Numbered from the stretch's first letter, positions 8,198 through 18,447 are shown. The stretch is DNA of 50,399 nt from Oceanobacter sp. 1_MG-2023 (GCF_030689025.1 NZ_JAUYWA010000025.1:1-50399), one strand, 5' to 3'. The notes: generated by a model from the letters alone, not told the origin. Numbers and translations: made by a program.

Positions 8198-9844
8198 TTA
8201 GCCCAGTACGGAATTTACCAGTGCCTTGGCATCGGCTTCCAGCAGATCGATATGTGCTTCGGACACGAAGCTTTCCAGATAGATCTTGTAGACATTCTCG
8301 GTACCGGAAGGACGTGCAGCAAACCAGCCGTTGGCGGTTTCTACTTTCAGGCCACCAATCGGTGCACCATTACCGGGGGCTGTTGTGAGAATACGGGTAA
8401 TGGCATCTCCCGCCAGAGTATCTCCCTGAACGGCGTCGGCACTCAGTGAAGACAATACGGCTTTTTGTTCAGCGGCACAGGGTACATCAATACGTTTGTA
8501 GTAAGGGCGGCCGTAGCGAGCAACCTGCTCTTCGTACAACTGTTGCGGGTCTTTGCCTGTTACAGCCAGAATTTCAGCCGCCAGCAGAGCCATGATGATA
8601 CCGTCTTTATCGGTCGTCCAGACGCTGCCGTCTTTGCGCAAGAACGATGCCCCGGCACTTTCTTCACCGCCAAAGGCCATTTCACCCTTGAACATGCCTT
8701 CTACATACCATTTGAAGCCTACCGGCACTTCGCACAGTTCACGTTCCAGACCATTCACGACCCGGTCAATCATGGCAGAAGACACCAGTGTCTTGCCGAA
8801 TTTCACCGTTTGTGGCCAGTCAGGACGATGGGTTGCCAGGTATTCAATCGCAACGGCCAGGTAGGCATTCGGATTCATCAAGCCAGACGAAGGACAGACA
8901 ATACCGTGACGGTCGTAATCCGGATCGTTACCGACCGAGATATCAAACTGGTCTTTCATCGCCAACAGGTTGGTCATGGCGTATGGCGAGGAGCAATCCA
9001 TACGGATACGACCGTCTTTATCCAGAGACATAAAGCTGAAAGTCGGGTCAATGGCTTCGTTGACGACGGTAATGTCGAGGTTGTATTTCCTCGCAATGGG
9101 TTCCCAGAAATGCAGTCCGGAACCGCCCATTGGGTCCACACCAATCCGGATACCCGCTTTGGCAATCGCAGCCATATCCACGACATTGCCCAGATCGTTG
9201 ACATAGTGGCCGATATAGTCGAAATCCTCGACCAGCTTACTTTCGTTGGCGTCTTCTGCGGGGACCCACTCAACCTCATCCAGATCGTTGGCCAGCAGTT
9301 CGTTGGCACGGTTGGCAATCCAGCTGGTGATATCAGTATCTGCCGGGCCACCCATGGCAGGGTTGTATTTGATGCCGCCATCTTCCGGTGGATTGTGAGA
9401 AGGGGTGATCACAATGCCATCCGCCATATCATCGGGGTCGGCATCCTGATTATGGGTCAGGATTGCGTGTGAAATAACCGGCGTGGGCGTGTAGCCGTCG
9501 CCATCCTGAATACGTACACGGACATCATTGGCGACCAGTACTTCCATGGCGGTGCCAAACGCCGCTTCAGACAGGGCATGCGTGTCTTTACCCAAATAGA
9601 GTGGGCCTTTGACACCGGCTTCCGCCCGGTATTCGGCAATGGCCTGACAAACGGCGGCGATATGATTTTCGTTAAACGTGGTATTAAACGCAGAACCGCG
9701 ATGGCCGGAAGTCCCAAAGGCAACTTGTTGCTCTGGGTTATTCACGATGTCTGGTTGCTGGCGGTAGTAAGCTGCCATCAGGGCAGGTACGTTAACCAGG
9801 CTGGCGCGTGGTGCGACTTTTCCGGCATCCGGGTGAATAGCCAT
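8198..9844 (-). CDS. pgm: Phosphoglucomutase (alpha-D-glucose-1,6-bisphosphate-dependent)
   Basis: Interconverts glucose-1-phosphate and glucose-6-phosphate, linking glycolysis to glycogen and UDP-glucose synthesis. The 548-residue length equals the E. coli Pgm type. It shows FGTSGHRG near the N-terminus, the phosphoserine loop [11 protein letters not shown], the metal-binding DPDYDRHG, the sugar-recognition GGEESAG and the phosphate-binding [12 protein letters not shown] near the C-terminus. All key elements are present. It is transcribed alone and is divergent from the alkC-like gene. Confidence 0.96.
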   Translation of the reverse strand: MAIHPDAGKVAPRASLVNVPALMAAYYRQQPDIVNNPEQQVAFGTSGHRGSAFNTTFNENHIAAVCQAIAEYRAEAGVKGPLYLGKDTHALSEAAFGTAMEVLVANDVRVRIQDGDGYTPTPVISHAILTHNQDADPDDMADGIVITPSHNPPEDGGIKYNPAMGGPADTDITSWIANRANELLANDLDEVEWVPAEDANESKLVEDFDYIGHYVNDLGNVVDMAAIAKAGIRIGVDPMGGSGLHFWEPIARKYNLDITVVNEAIDPTFSFMSLDKDGRIRMDCSSPYAMTNLLAMKDQFDISVGNDPDYDRHGIVCPSSGLMNPNAYLAVAIEYLATHRPDWPQTVKFGKTLVSSAMIDRVVNGLERELCEVPVGFKWYVEGMFKGEMAFGGEESAGASFLRKDGSVWTTDKDGIIMALLAAEILAVTGKDPQQLYEEQVARYGRPYYKRIDVPCAAEQKAVLSSLSADAVQGDTLAGDAITRILTTAPGNGAPIGGLKVETANGWFAARPSGTENVYKIYLESFVSEAHIDLLEADAKALVNSVLG

Positions 9845-10054
9845 AATTTCGATCCTTCCTTCTCGTTAGTATGCTGCTGTTATGCTGCTGGATAATTGTG
9901 ACAGATGCAATTATTCGCAAGGTTATCAAGTGACTATTGCTGTGACCAATACAGTCTTTATTAATTAATGGCGGGATGTCTTCTGCCACCTCATGGTTGT
10001 GTGATCGCTGTTTCGGGGCGATCTGGATACAACCGATCGGGAGTAACCCATTGT

Positions 10055-11197
10055 ATGGCTGAACCACTGAAAAACCGTTACGGATTGGAAGTTGCTGATG
10101 TGTTGGCGCAACAGATTGATAGCGTCTGGCCAGACTTCGATACAACGGCCTTTATGAAACAGGTGTCAGAGGGGTATGACGCATTGGAATTGATGGCGCG
10201 GGGACAACATATTGCGGATGTCTTGCAGCAGCACTTACCCGCAGAGTATGACGTGGCACTCGATATTCTGATGCGCTCTGTCGGAGCGCCATTAGCCGAT
10301 GATCGCAGTTTTTCCATAGCGGCATTTTACTATCTGCCACATACCTGTTTTGTCGCATCGTATGGGCTGCAGCAATTGGATATATCCATGGCTGCCCTGT
10401 ATCAGCTGACGCAACGGTTTACGGCCGAATTCAGCATTCGGGCCTTTATCCAGCAATGGCCGGTGGAGACGATGGCATATTTGCAGCGTTGGTGTAATGA
10501 CCCGAACCATCATGTCAGAAGACTGGTTTCGGAAGGTACCCGGCCCCGTTTGCCATGGGCTGGTCGATTGCCAGCCTTTCAGCGTGATCCAGCCCCGGTG
10601 CTGGCACTGCTGGAACAACTCAAGGATGACCCGGAGCTGTACGTCCGACGCTCTGTGGCGAATAACCTCAACGATATAGGCAAAGATCACCCGGAATTAC
10701 TGGTGGATGTTTGTCGTCGCTGGATGCAGGGAGCGTCCGGGGAGCGGCGCTGGATTGTGCGGCATGCGCTACGCTCAGCCGTCAAGCGCTGTGATGCGGA
10801 TGCCTTGGCGGTACTGGGGTTTGACACAGAACAGCACGTCCAGGTAACGCAAGGTGGCATCCAGCCTGCTGCTGTCACGATCGGGGAAGCGGTGGAATTA
10901 CACGCGACCTTGTTATTACCGTCCAGTGCCGGTAAGCCTTTGTCTGTGATGGTCGATTTTCGAGTGCATTACGTCAAAGCCAGTGGCCGCACCTCAGCCA
11001 AGGTGTTCAAACTGAAGCAACTGACATTAATGCCTGGTCAGGCGATAACCTTGGGCAAGTCGTTGTCCCTGGCAGAACGCAGCACTCGGCGTCATTACCC
11101 TGGCAGCCACCATATTGAGTTGTTAGTGAATGGTACCGCCTTTCCACTGGGAGTATTTGAGCTTTGTGGCGCTGATCATGTGGCCGCTGAACCTTGA
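10055..11197 (+). CDS. DNA alkylation repair glycosylase, AlkC-like HEAT-repeat protein
   Basis: 380 residues. Residues about 1-250 are helical HEAT-like repeats with the family's motif around FIQQWPVETMAYLQRWCNDPNHHVRRLVSEGTRPRLPW and ELYVRRSVANNLNDIGKDHPE, then RRWIVRHALRSAVKRCD. Residues about 265-370 look like the immunoglobulin-like domain that distinguishes AlkC from AlkD. AlkC excises 3-methyladenine and related lesions. The start at 10055 is preferred to an upstream in-frame ATG at 9968 because the extra 29 residues are unlike the family and GGGAG lies upstream. Function is by family resemblance. Confidence 0.85.
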   Translation: MAEPLKNRYGLEVADVLAQQIDSVWPDFDTTAFMKQVSEGYDALELMARGQHIADVLQQHLPAEYDVALDILMRSVGAPLADDRSFSIAAFYYLPHTCFVASYGLQQLDISMAALYQLTQRFTAEFSIRAFIQQWPVETMAYLQRWCNDPNHHVRRLVSEGTRPRLPWAGRLPAFQRDPAPVLALLEQLKDDPELYVRRSVANNLNDIGKDHPELLVDVCRRWMQGASGERRWIVRHALRSAVKRCDADALAVLGFDTEQHVQVTQGGIQPAAVTIGEAVELHATLLLPSSAGKPLSVMVDFRVHYVKASGRTSAKVFKLKQLTLMPGQAITLGKSLSLAERSTRRHYPGSHHIELLVNGTAFPLGVFELCGADHVAAEP

Positions 11198-11440
11198 TTG
11201 TTGGTGATTTATATCTGAACCTTTTGACTTGTTCTCTGCTGGCAGATAGGTTCCCTGTATCGTGATACTCACAATGCTTATATGGCTGGTACGTCCATTT
11301 GTCCGTTATGCCATAACGCTGGAGAGTGAGAGCCATTTGTCATTGGTCCGCTGCTAGAAAGTGACCCTTTTTTGTGCTGTATTGTATTTCTCCCGGAATT
11401 GTTCACCAGATGCCTGCCAGACAGGAAACAAGAGTACACC

Positions 11441-12862
11441 ATGCCAAAAGTCCGTTATCAGGGACGTACTTTTTACGTAAAGCAGGATGAAACCGTTCTG
11501 TCAGGTTTGCTGCGCCAAGGTGTTGAACTGGAACACGCTTGCCGGGCAGGAGTCTGTAATGCTTGCCTTGTTCGGGCAAGCGGATTTGATGCTGAACAGG
11601 AAAGTTTGAAAACCGGCAACCTGGCTGCCGAGCTGGTGGAGAGCGGGCACTTTTTGTCTTGCAAAACCCGAATCAAAGGTTCAATAGAACTGCTCGATCC
11701 TGGCCCGGTGGATATGTTTACCCTGGCCCGGCCAGCATTGACGGGCCTTGTTGTTGGCAAGCGCTGGTTGGGCGATGGCATAGTACAGCTACGTATCCAG
11801 CCGTCAGAAGAGATGTCCTATCAGGCTGGACAATTTGTCTGGCTCTATCATCCGGATGGTCAGGCGCGGCCATATTCCATGGCCGCTTCGCCACAGCGCA
11901 GCCCGTTGTTGGAATTTCATATCCGTCGTCATTGCCAGGGGCATGTCAGCCGTTGGCTCGCAGACGAACTGAAGATCGGGATGAGTGTGCCGCTCAGTCT
12001 GGCAGATGGCGATTGTTCTCTGGAAGATAACATGCACCGCGTGGTGATGATTGCCTTCGGGATTGGTTTGGCACCGATGGCCGCTATCAGCCAACAGATT
12101 CTGGACCGTCATCAATATAGCCGTGGTGAAGGCCGTGTGGGTCATGCAGTGAGTGGACACTTGCTTCATATCGCCCGGGATAAAAGCAGCCTGTATGGCG
12201 AAGCCGAAAATTCCGGATTGGTGGATGAGATACAAGCCAGTAACGTACTGGACTACACGGGTCTGACAGGCCGCAGTGATCTGTTGGCGACCCTGGCCTC
12301 ACTGAACATTCGTTATGGGGATGCACACTGGTTTTTATGTGGTGGCTCAGAAGCGGTATATCAAACACGGAACGAGTTATTACGACTGGGTGTTTCCTCG
12401 GAGCGAATGCGCTTTGATCCATTTGAAAGTCAGCCGGTGCGGGCATCAACCAATAACAACAACGATGAACGCCTGTCGGACGAGCTGGAGCCACAACCGG
12501 AACTGTGGGCCTGGCTTGATGCGCATGATCGGCTAGCCGTGATCACGAATGATTTTTACCAGCGGATGTTGGGCGATCCGATGTTGTCTCCTTATTTTGG
12601 TATCCATACGGCGCGATGGGATTCCAGAGACACAATTGCCGCTTTTTATCAGTACCTCTTTACTGGAAAAAACACGGCAGTGGGTGATCAACCACTCAGG
12701 GACCAACACTGGATGGTTCATGCCGATGAGTTGTTTGACTATCAAATGACCTTGATGGAACAAACGCTGAAACAACACCGGATGCCGGGTTTGCTTATCA
12801 CTATCTGGATGAGCTATGAGATGTTTTTTCGCGATTATGTCCTTAAGGGGACATCTATTTAA
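11441..12862 (+). CDS. Fusion: [2Fe-2S] ferredoxin, FAD/NAD reductase and truncated haemoglobin
   Basis: 473 residues with three domains. (1) Plant-type ferredoxin with C34-x4-C39-x2-C42-x31-C74. (2) Ferredoxin-reductase-like FAD domain (RPYSMAAS near 143-150) and NAD domain (AFGIGLAPM near 205-213, CGGSEAVYQTRNELL). (3) From about 360, a truncated haemoglobin with FYQRMLGDPMLSPYF and a candidate proximal His in RDQHWMVHADELFDYQM. This resembles a flavohaemoglobin in reversed order with an added iron-sulphur domain, so NO dioxygenation or another self-sufficient haem oxygenase role is plausible but inferred. The last residues KGTSI and the stop codon are supplied by mobile element copy 2. Confidence 0.85.
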   Translation: MPKVRYQGRTFYVKQDETVLSGLLRQGVELEHACRAGVCNACLVRASGFDAEQESLKTGNLAAELVESGHFLSCKTRIKGSIELLDPGPVDMFTLARPALTGLVVGKRWLGDGIVQLRIQPSEEMSYQAGQFVWLYHPDGQARPYSMAASPQRSPLLEFHIRRHCQGHVSRWLADELKIGMSVPLSLADGDCSLEDNMHRVVMIAFGIGLAPMAAISQQILDRHQYSRGEGRVGHAVSGHLLHIARDKSSLYGEAENSGLVDEIQASNVLDYTGLTGRSDLLATLASLNIRYGDAHWFLCGGSEAVYQTRNELLRLGVSSERMRFDPFESQPVRASTNNNNDERLSDELEPQPELWAWLDAHDRLAVITNDFYQRMLGDPMLSPYFGIHTARWDSRDTIAAFYQYLFTGKNTAVGDQPLRDQHWMVHADELFDYQMTLMEQTLKQHRMPGLLITIWMSYEMFFRDYVLKGTSI

Positions 12863-13110
12863 TCCGGTGCTCACTCTGGGCTACCGGATGGTTTCGAATC
12901 ACGAAGCCGACTTGCAGGCCTGACGGGTCAAGTCAAACGTCGGCGACACCGAGTCGAGATCATCCGGCAGCCCCCGAAGGGCGCGGGTTGCCGCCGTCCA
13001 GTGCGGTGTTGACGAATTTGAAAAGGACTCGTCATTTCGCTGCATTCGTCGCCTTGCCTGAACAACGGCAACACTCGCGCAGAGCCGTGCAGGATTAAAT
13101 CGATGTCCCC
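12847..13110 (+). mobile_element. MITE-like element, copy 2 (264 bp)
   Basis: Left end GGGGACATCTATTTAATCC; right end, reversed, GGGGACATCGATTTAATCC (one mismatch). It is flanked by a TTAA target duplication at 12843-12846 and 13111-13114. It has the same orientation as copies 1, 3 and 4 and encodes no protein. It is inserted in the 3' end of the ferredoxin-haemoglobin gene, whose reading frame now stops inside the left repeat. Confidence 0.92.
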
Positions 13111-13540
13111 TTAACTCCAGCCAAGCCTCATCAACATAAAGAACAACATCGGTATCAAGATAGCCTCTGACTTACTTTCCGTATTATTGCAATGGACTAT
13201 TTGGTCTACTAATGGCTTTTTTATACCAGATTGTCATCTTTGTAAGGATATAGTTCATTGATATTACAGGATAGTCATGTGTTGGACGGACTTTGGCTAT
13301 TCATTCAAACGGCAATTGATTTAACCTCACGCCACCTTCAATACGTTGATTTTCAGTCCTGAGGGGGGCTTGCCAGAGTGGTGCGTCAGCACAGCAAGTT
13401 ATCTGAATACAGCGTGCTGATGGCGAAGAGCGAGGAATGCTCTTGCAGGAAATTCACGTATCTGAAGTATGTAGTAGGACGTCTGCCAGAACAGAGATTC
13501 TGTCGCTGAAAGGGATAGTAGACAACTCAGGAGAGACTAT
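13111..13540. other. 430-bp gene-free stretch after mobile element copy 2
   Basis: The first 30 bp hold the displaced 3' end of the haemoglobin-fusion gene (frame ...LNSSQASST then TAA when the element is removed). The rest is AT-rich at first and contains no convincing gene, terminator or RNA. The last 100 bp should contain the promoter of the DUF4278 gene, but I cannot name its boxes. Confidence 0.6.
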
Positions 13541-13987
13541 ATGAATATTGCAGTAATGGATTCACCAGCGGAAAAAGCATTGTTTGCGCTGGCATTAAAA
13601 TACGAGGTGATTACCGGCAAGCAAGTAAAGTGGCGAAAAGATACCGAAGCCGCTTTTCAGATGGTAATGGAATCCTTATCGAGTAGCCGGAGTGAATTGT
13701 TTCAGGCTGCGGTTACTTTTCTGGAAGCCCAGCCACTGGCCGGGCGCAAGGCCTTCTTGCGCTTGCAGCAAGAAACGGTGCCTGATGGGTTTGAGGCCCG
13801 TATAGAAATGTATCGCGGGGTCGCCTTTCGACAACTTCGATCGATTGGACTGGAGCAACCTACTGGAGACCAGACGGTTGTGCAACGGACCTACCGGGGA
13901 GTGGCTTACGAAGAGCCGGTAACCTCCCAGAAGAGTGAGCCGGATAGCCGGACGGGCAAGCGTTTTTACCGGGGACAGCGTTATTAA
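13541..13987 (+). CDS. DUF4278-type protein with three YRG motifs
   Basis: 148 residues, no signal peptide or membrane segment. The N-terminal half is helical and unfamiliar. The C-terminal half carries three short copies of a YRG motif: MYRGVAFRQL, TYRGVAYEEP and FYRGQRY at the very end, the signature of DUF4278. The function of the domain is unknown to me. GGAGAG about 8 bp before the ATG supports the start. The gene stands alone and ends before a strong terminator. Confidence 0.75.
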   Translation: MNIAVMDSPAEKALFALALKYEVITGKQVKWRKDTEAAFQMVMESLSSSRSELFQAAVTFLEAQPLAGRKAFLRLQQETVPDGFEARIEMYRGVAFRQLRSIGLEQPTGDQTVVQRTYRGVAYEEPVTSQKSEPDSRTGKRFYRGQRY

Positions 13988-14036
13988 CCCTGGTGAATCA
14001 ATGACCTGCCCTTGTACAGGCTAACAACCTGGGCAT

Positions 14037-14070
14037 AAAAAAACCGCGTTCACAGCAACGCGGTTTTTTT
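14037..14070. terminator. Bidirectional Rho-independent terminator
   Basis: CCGCGTT-cacagc-AACGCGG is flanked by seven A and seven T. It lies between the convergent DUF4278 gene and the RND transporter gene. Confidence 0.92.
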
Positions 14071-14161
14071 ATTTCACCATGATCGATTGCCGCATGGCGG
14101 GCAGCGTATCGGCATACTCTCGATAGATTGCCAATACGCTCGCTCTGCACTTTAGCCTGGA

Positions 14162-17100
14162 TTAGTCCGGAATCTTGACCCGGTGAGCATAGCTGTACAA
14201 TACCGGCACAACTCCCAGAGTCAGGATGGTGGCAAAACCAAGGCCAAAAGCAATCACTACGGCCATGCTGTTGAAAAAAGGATCGGTCAGTAGCGGTACC
14301 ATACCCAGAATCGTGGTCAGAGCCGCCATGGTCACGGGTCGTAAGCGACTGACCGACGCATCAAAGATGGCGTCATAACCTTGCTTGCCGTTGCGGTTTT
14401 CCAATTGGATCTGATCAACCAGCACAATGCCGTTTTTGACGATCATGCCCGACAGACTGAGGAAGCCGATCAATGACAGAAAGCCAAACTCAGCGCCGAG
14501 CAACAACATACCGGCGGTAACGCCAATAATGGCCAGTGGTACACAGGCCCAGATCACTAGAGCCGCCCGCAACTCATTAAACAGCAGTACCGTGATAATA
14601 AACATCACCAGATAGCCCATCGGCAGTGAAGCGAATACGTTGGCCCGGGCATCGTTGGACGATTCATATTCACCCCCCCATTCCAATTGGTAGCCCGGTG
14701 GCAACGGAATGGCCTCGAGTTCTGGCCGCACTTGTAAAAACAGCTCGTTAGCGGTCAGCCCAGAGGTAAACGAGGGGTCGGCCAGTACTTCGATGGTTCG
14801 TTTGCGGTCGCGACGCAAAATCAGCGGATCTTCAAAAATAACATCAAAGCGGTCAACCACTTGCTGAACCGGGATATAGCGGCTGAATACCGGGCTCCAT
14901 ATTTGCAAATCCATCAAATTATTGATGTTCAGGCGTTCCTGCTCCGGTGGTCGCAAGACAATGGGTTTGAGTTGGGTGCTTTCCCGGTAGATACCCACCT
15001 GCTTGCCGGAGAAGCTTAGCTGCAGCAGGTCATCCAGATTCTGTCTGGAAATACCGGCTCGTCGAGCGGCATCCTCTTGCAGATGAGGGCGGATCACCTT
15101 GACCCGCTCACGCCAGGTATGGCGAATATTGTCGGTAGCCGGGTGATCCCGCAGTCGTTGTTCCGCCTGTTCAGCCAAGCGTCTCAGCTCGGTTTGATCC
15201 GGGCCAGAAAAGCGGGCTTCGATTTTGGCCGGTGTACCAGGGCTGAACTCCAGTCGCTTGAACTTGATAAAAGCGTCCGGCATGGCGGTGTCGGTAAACG
15301 TCTCGGCAGCCGTGATCAGAGCCGGGATCTGGTCCCGGTGTTCGGTACGTACCAGTACCTGGGCGAAGGCGGCGTATTCTTTCTCGACATCATACGTCAG
15401 CATAAACCGGACCTCACCACGGCCCACGGTGGACGAGGTGAATTCAACCCCTGGTTGTTGCAACAACCATTGTTCCAGCTGACGTGCCTGTTGTTGGGTT
15501 GCAAGAATATCACTGCCTTCCGGCAGCCAGATATCAACCAGAAAAATCGGCGTATTGGATGGCGGGAAAAACGCCTGTTTGACCTGTCCGAAACCGAGTA
15601 CCGCCACTACCATCATCATCACCATCAGGATGGTGGACAGGGCGCGATACTTCAGCATGGTTTTCAGGATCGCACGATACCCGGTGTACATGGCACCCTG
15701 ATAAGGCGTGGTGTTATCGGCGTCACGGTTGTCCGCAGTGTGGTGGGGAGCAGCACTGGACTCACGAAATAACAGGTTGCACAGAAACGGCGTCAGCGTC
15801 AGTGCGGTGACCCAGCTGAGTAGTAGCGAGATCATCAGCACATAAAACAGCGAGCCGATAAACTCGCCAATGGAATCCGGCGACAGGCCGATCGGGGCAA
15901 ACGCGGTGATCGCAATCAATGTGGCTCCAAGCAATGGCCACTGGGTTTGTTTGACAATATCGAAGGCAGCCCGAATCCGGCTCTGACCTCGTTGTAAGCC
16001 GACCATAATGCCTTCGGTAATCACCAGAGCATTATCCACCAGCATGCCCAGTGCAATAATCAGAGCGCCCAATGACACCCTGTGCAGGTCGATGCCAAGG
16101 CTTTCCATGATAATAAAGGTACCGAGGATGGTCAGCAGCAGAATGGCTCCGATGATCAGGCCGGCCCTGACGCCCATGAACAGCAGTAGCACCGCGATCA
16201 CGATAGCGATGGACAAGACCAGGTTAAGGACAAAGTTCTGCGACGAGGCATCCACCTCGGCGGGTTGATCGTAAATCGCATTCAGTGACATACCGAGTGG
16301 ACGGTTGGCATCCAGCTCTGCCAGTTTGGCCCGCACGCGTTCGCCGACTTCGATTACATTGACGTTGTCGGTAAACGCAATACCCAGACGTAAAGACGGC
16401 GCACCCCGGTAATTCTCCAGGTGTGTTGGGTTCTCCGTGACACCGGTACTGATATGGGCAATGTCTTTCAGATAAATCAGCTTGTCGGACCCCGGTGTAC
16501 TGATCAACAGCTCGCCCAGTTCTTCCACGCTCTGGAATTCGCCAGTCGGATGGATACGAATATACTCACTGCCGACCCGGATATGCCCGGCATTGCTGAC
16601 GCTGTTCTGGGTTTGTAGCAGCTGGTACAAGCGTGACAGGGGGATGCCAAGGTTGGTCATTTGTTCGTGGGAGATATCAATAAAGACCTGCTGCTGCTGA
16701 TCACCGGCAATATCGATATTCGAGACGCCATCCAGTGTGATCAGCTCGCGCTTGAGATATTCGGCATAGTCGAACAGCTCACTGTAGCCAAACCCCTCAC
16801 CGGTCAACGCCAGCAATACGCCGAAAACGTCACCAAAGTTATCCAGCACGATCGGAGCGACGGACCCCGGCGGCAAGGCACTGGCCTTGTCGTTGACCTT
16901 GCGGCGTAATTCATCCCAGATCTGTGGCAGAGTGTCCCCCGGATATTCCGATTTGACCTCCAGGTGAATTTGCGACAGACCGGCTCTGGAAATGGAATCC
17001 ACATGCTTGATGTAGGGGAGTGACTGGATAGTGTCTTCGAGACGGGCGGTCACTTCTTCTTCGACTTGCAGCGGGCTGGCACCGGGGTAATAGGTATAAA

Positions 17101-17263
17101 CCATCGCTTCTTTGATAACGAAGGTCGGGTCTTCCAGTCGGCCAAGGCCAAGGTAGCTGATCAGGCCTCCCACCAGCAGAATCAGTATCATCATCCAGCT
17201 GGTGGTGGTGTGCTGGATAAAATAGGTAGCGGCATTCAGAGGCGCAGTATTTGGCTGTGACAT
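14162..17263 (-). CDS. RND-family efflux transporter, inner-membrane permease
   Basis: 1033 residues, the usual length of an AcrB/HAE-type proton-driven exporter. There is one N-terminal transmembrane helix (about 20-40), a large periplasmic loop, a block of helices (about 340-545), a second periplasmic loop and a final helical block (about 860-1030). The mid-block sequence LGALIIALGMLVDNALVITEGI holds the Asp of the proton relay in TM4. It starts one base after the adaptor gene ends, so the two form an operon. No outer-membrane channel gene is adjacent. The substrate cannot be told from sequence. Confidence 0.93.
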   Translation of the reverse strand: MSQPNTAPLNAATYFIQHTTTSWMMILILLVGGLISYLGLGRLEDPTFVIKEAMVYTYYPGASPLQVEEEVTARLEDTIQSLPYIKHVDSISRAGLSQIHLEVKSEYPGDTLPQIWDELRRKVNDKASALPPGSVAPIVLDNFGDVFGVLLALTGEGFGYSELFDYAEYLKRELITLDGVSNIDIAGDQQQQVFIDISHEQMTNLGIPLSRLYQLLQTQNSVSNAGHIRVGSEYIRIHPTGEFQSVEELGELLISTPGSDKLIYLKDIAHISTGVTENPTHLENYRGAPSLRLGIAFTDNVNVIEVGERVRAKLAELDANRPLGMSLNAIYDQPAEVDASSQNFVLNLVLSIAIVIAVLLLFMGVRAGLIIGAILLLTILGTFIIMESLGIDLHRVSLGALIIALGMLVDNALVITEGIMVGLQRGQSRIRAAFDIVKQTQWPLLGATLIAITAFAPIGLSPDSIGEFIGSLFYVLMISLLLSWVTALTLTPFLCNLLFRESSAAPHHTADNRDADNTTPYQGAMYTGYRAILKTMLKYRALSTILMVMMMVVAVLGFGQVKQAFFPPSNTPIFLVDIWLPEGSDILATQQQARQLEQWLLQQPGVEFTSSTVGRGEVRFMLTYDVEKEYAAFAQVLVRTEHRDQIPALITAAETFTDTAMPDAFIKFKRLEFSPGTPAKIEARFSGPDQTELRRLAEQAEQRLRDHPATDNIRHTWRERVKVIRPHLQEDAARRAGISRQNLDDLLQLSFSGKQVGIYRESTQLKPIVLRPPEQERLNINNLMDLQIWSPVFSRYIPVQQVVDRFDVIFEDPLILRRDRKRTIEVLADPSFTSGLTANELFLQVRPELEAIPLPPGYQLEWGGEYESSNDARANVFASLPMGYLVMFIITVLLFNELRAALVIWACVPLAIIGVTAGMLLLGAEFGFLSLIGFLSLSGMIVKNGIVLVDQIQLENRNGKQGYDAIFDASVSRLRPVTMAALTTILGMVPLLTDPFFNSMAVVIAFGLGFATILTLGVVPVLYSYAHRVKIPD

Positions 17264-17264
17264 A

Positions 17265-18401
17265 TCAGAGGCCTCGTTCCTGCACCCATGGCCGAATGGT
17301 CATACCGGCCTGGGCCTGATGAACACCTGCAGCGAGAATACGGTCACCCGCTTGCAGACCGGCGACAATTTCCAGTCCGGCTTGGGTCAAACGGCCGGTT
17401 TCTACCGCTTGGGCAACCAGGGTATTGTGCTCATCCAGCTTCCAGACAGTGCCTTGCTTGCTGCCGTCTGCCTGATTGGATTGCTGGAATATGGCAGAGG
17501 AAGGAATCAACACATTGCCGGTATCTACCGCAAGAATCTGGTTGAGGTCGGCGTAGACACTGGCCGACATCCCCGGCAGCGGGTTGAGGTCGGCGGGCTT
17601 GGGCAGGGTGACCAGCAAGCGGTAACTGCCGGTGGCCGGGTCGGCCTGGGTATTATGTTCCTTGTAAGTGGCTTTGAAGCGCTTTCCTGGCAATGCATCA
17701 AACACCACGTCTGGCTGGTAGCTACTGCCAGAGCGACTGATCTGAATCATCAATTGTTCTGGTACCTGGATGCTGACCACCAGCTGACCGCGGGCCTGCA
17801 GTTTCAGTAACGGCGTACCAGCGGCCACGGATTGATGATTATCGACATAAACCTCAGCAACCACGCCACTAAAAGGCGCTTTCAGCGTCGTATAGTTCAT
17901 ATTGCTGCGAGCACTGCCCAGCGCGGCCTTGCTGATGGCCAGATCGGCTCTTGCCTGGTCGTATTGCGCTTTGGACACCTGGTTTTTCTGGAACAGGTTT
18001 TCGATCCGCTGGAATTGTGAGCTGGCAAGCTCAAAGCGAGCCTGACGCTCGTCCAGCTGAAGCTGGTAATCCGTCGGATCGAGTCGTGCCAGTATGTCCC
18101 CCATCTTGACCTGCTTGCCGGCCAAGGCAGGAAGAGTCTGTAATTCACCGGGTACCCGAAAGGCGAGGGATACTTCTTCGGAGGCTTCAACCTTGCCAGG
18201 AAAACGGCGTAACAGCGCATCTTGACTGCTGACAACTTCATATATCTTGCCCGGTCGAGCGGTAGGTTCCGCTGGCGTGTGACGGCTGTTGTCCGCTTCG
18301 GAGCAGGCGGCTAACAGGCTGAACAACGAGAGGCACAAAAGGATGCCTGCGAATCGGCGAGCCCCTGATGACGAGAGTGAGCGATTGGCTGGAGTTGTCA
18401 T
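17265..18401 (-). CDS. RND efflux membrane-fusion (adaptor) lipoprotein
   Basis: 378 residues. A lipoprotein signal with lipobox LLAAC precedes the mature N-terminus, so it should be anchored to the inner membrane facing the periplasm. It has the two halves of a lipoyl/barrel-sandwich domain (EASEEVSLAFRVPGELQTLP and LKAPFSGVVAEVYVDNHQSVAAGTPLLKL) around a helical hairpin, followed by a beta-barrel and membrane-proximal domain. It is the first gene of the pair with the downstream RND permease. No regulator gene adjoins the operon. Confidence 0.92.
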   Translation of the reverse strand: MTTPANRSLSSSGARRFAGILLCLSLFSLLAACSEADNSRHTPAEPTARPGKIYEVVSSQDALLRRFPGKVEASEEVSLAFRVPGELQTLPALAGKQVKMGDILARLDPTDYQLQLDERQARFELASSQFQRIENLFQKNQVSKAQYDQARADLAISKAALGSARSNMNYTTLKAPFSGVVAEVYVDNHQSVAAGTPLLKLQARGQLVVSIQVPEQLMIQISRSGSSYQPDVVFDALPGKRFKATYKEHNTQADPATGSYRLLVTLPKPADLNPLPGMSASVYADLNQILAVDTGNVLIPSSAIFQQSNQADGSKQGTVWKLDEHNTLVAQAVETGRLTQAGLEIVAGLQAGDRILAAGVHQAQAGMTIRPWVQERGL

Positions 18402-18447
18402 TGCATACCTTTCAATAAAAATGGAAACGACCTGTTATGAATCTAGC

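Noticed and set aside
8465..9472. 335-codon plus-strand open frame
   Set aside because: Antisense shadow of pgm, whose catalytic motifs are all intact on the minus strand.
13277..13324. 15-codon ORF with AGGA before its ATG in the gap after mobile element copy 2
   Set aside because: Too short, with no recognisable features or conserved context; ribosome-site-like purines are common by chance.
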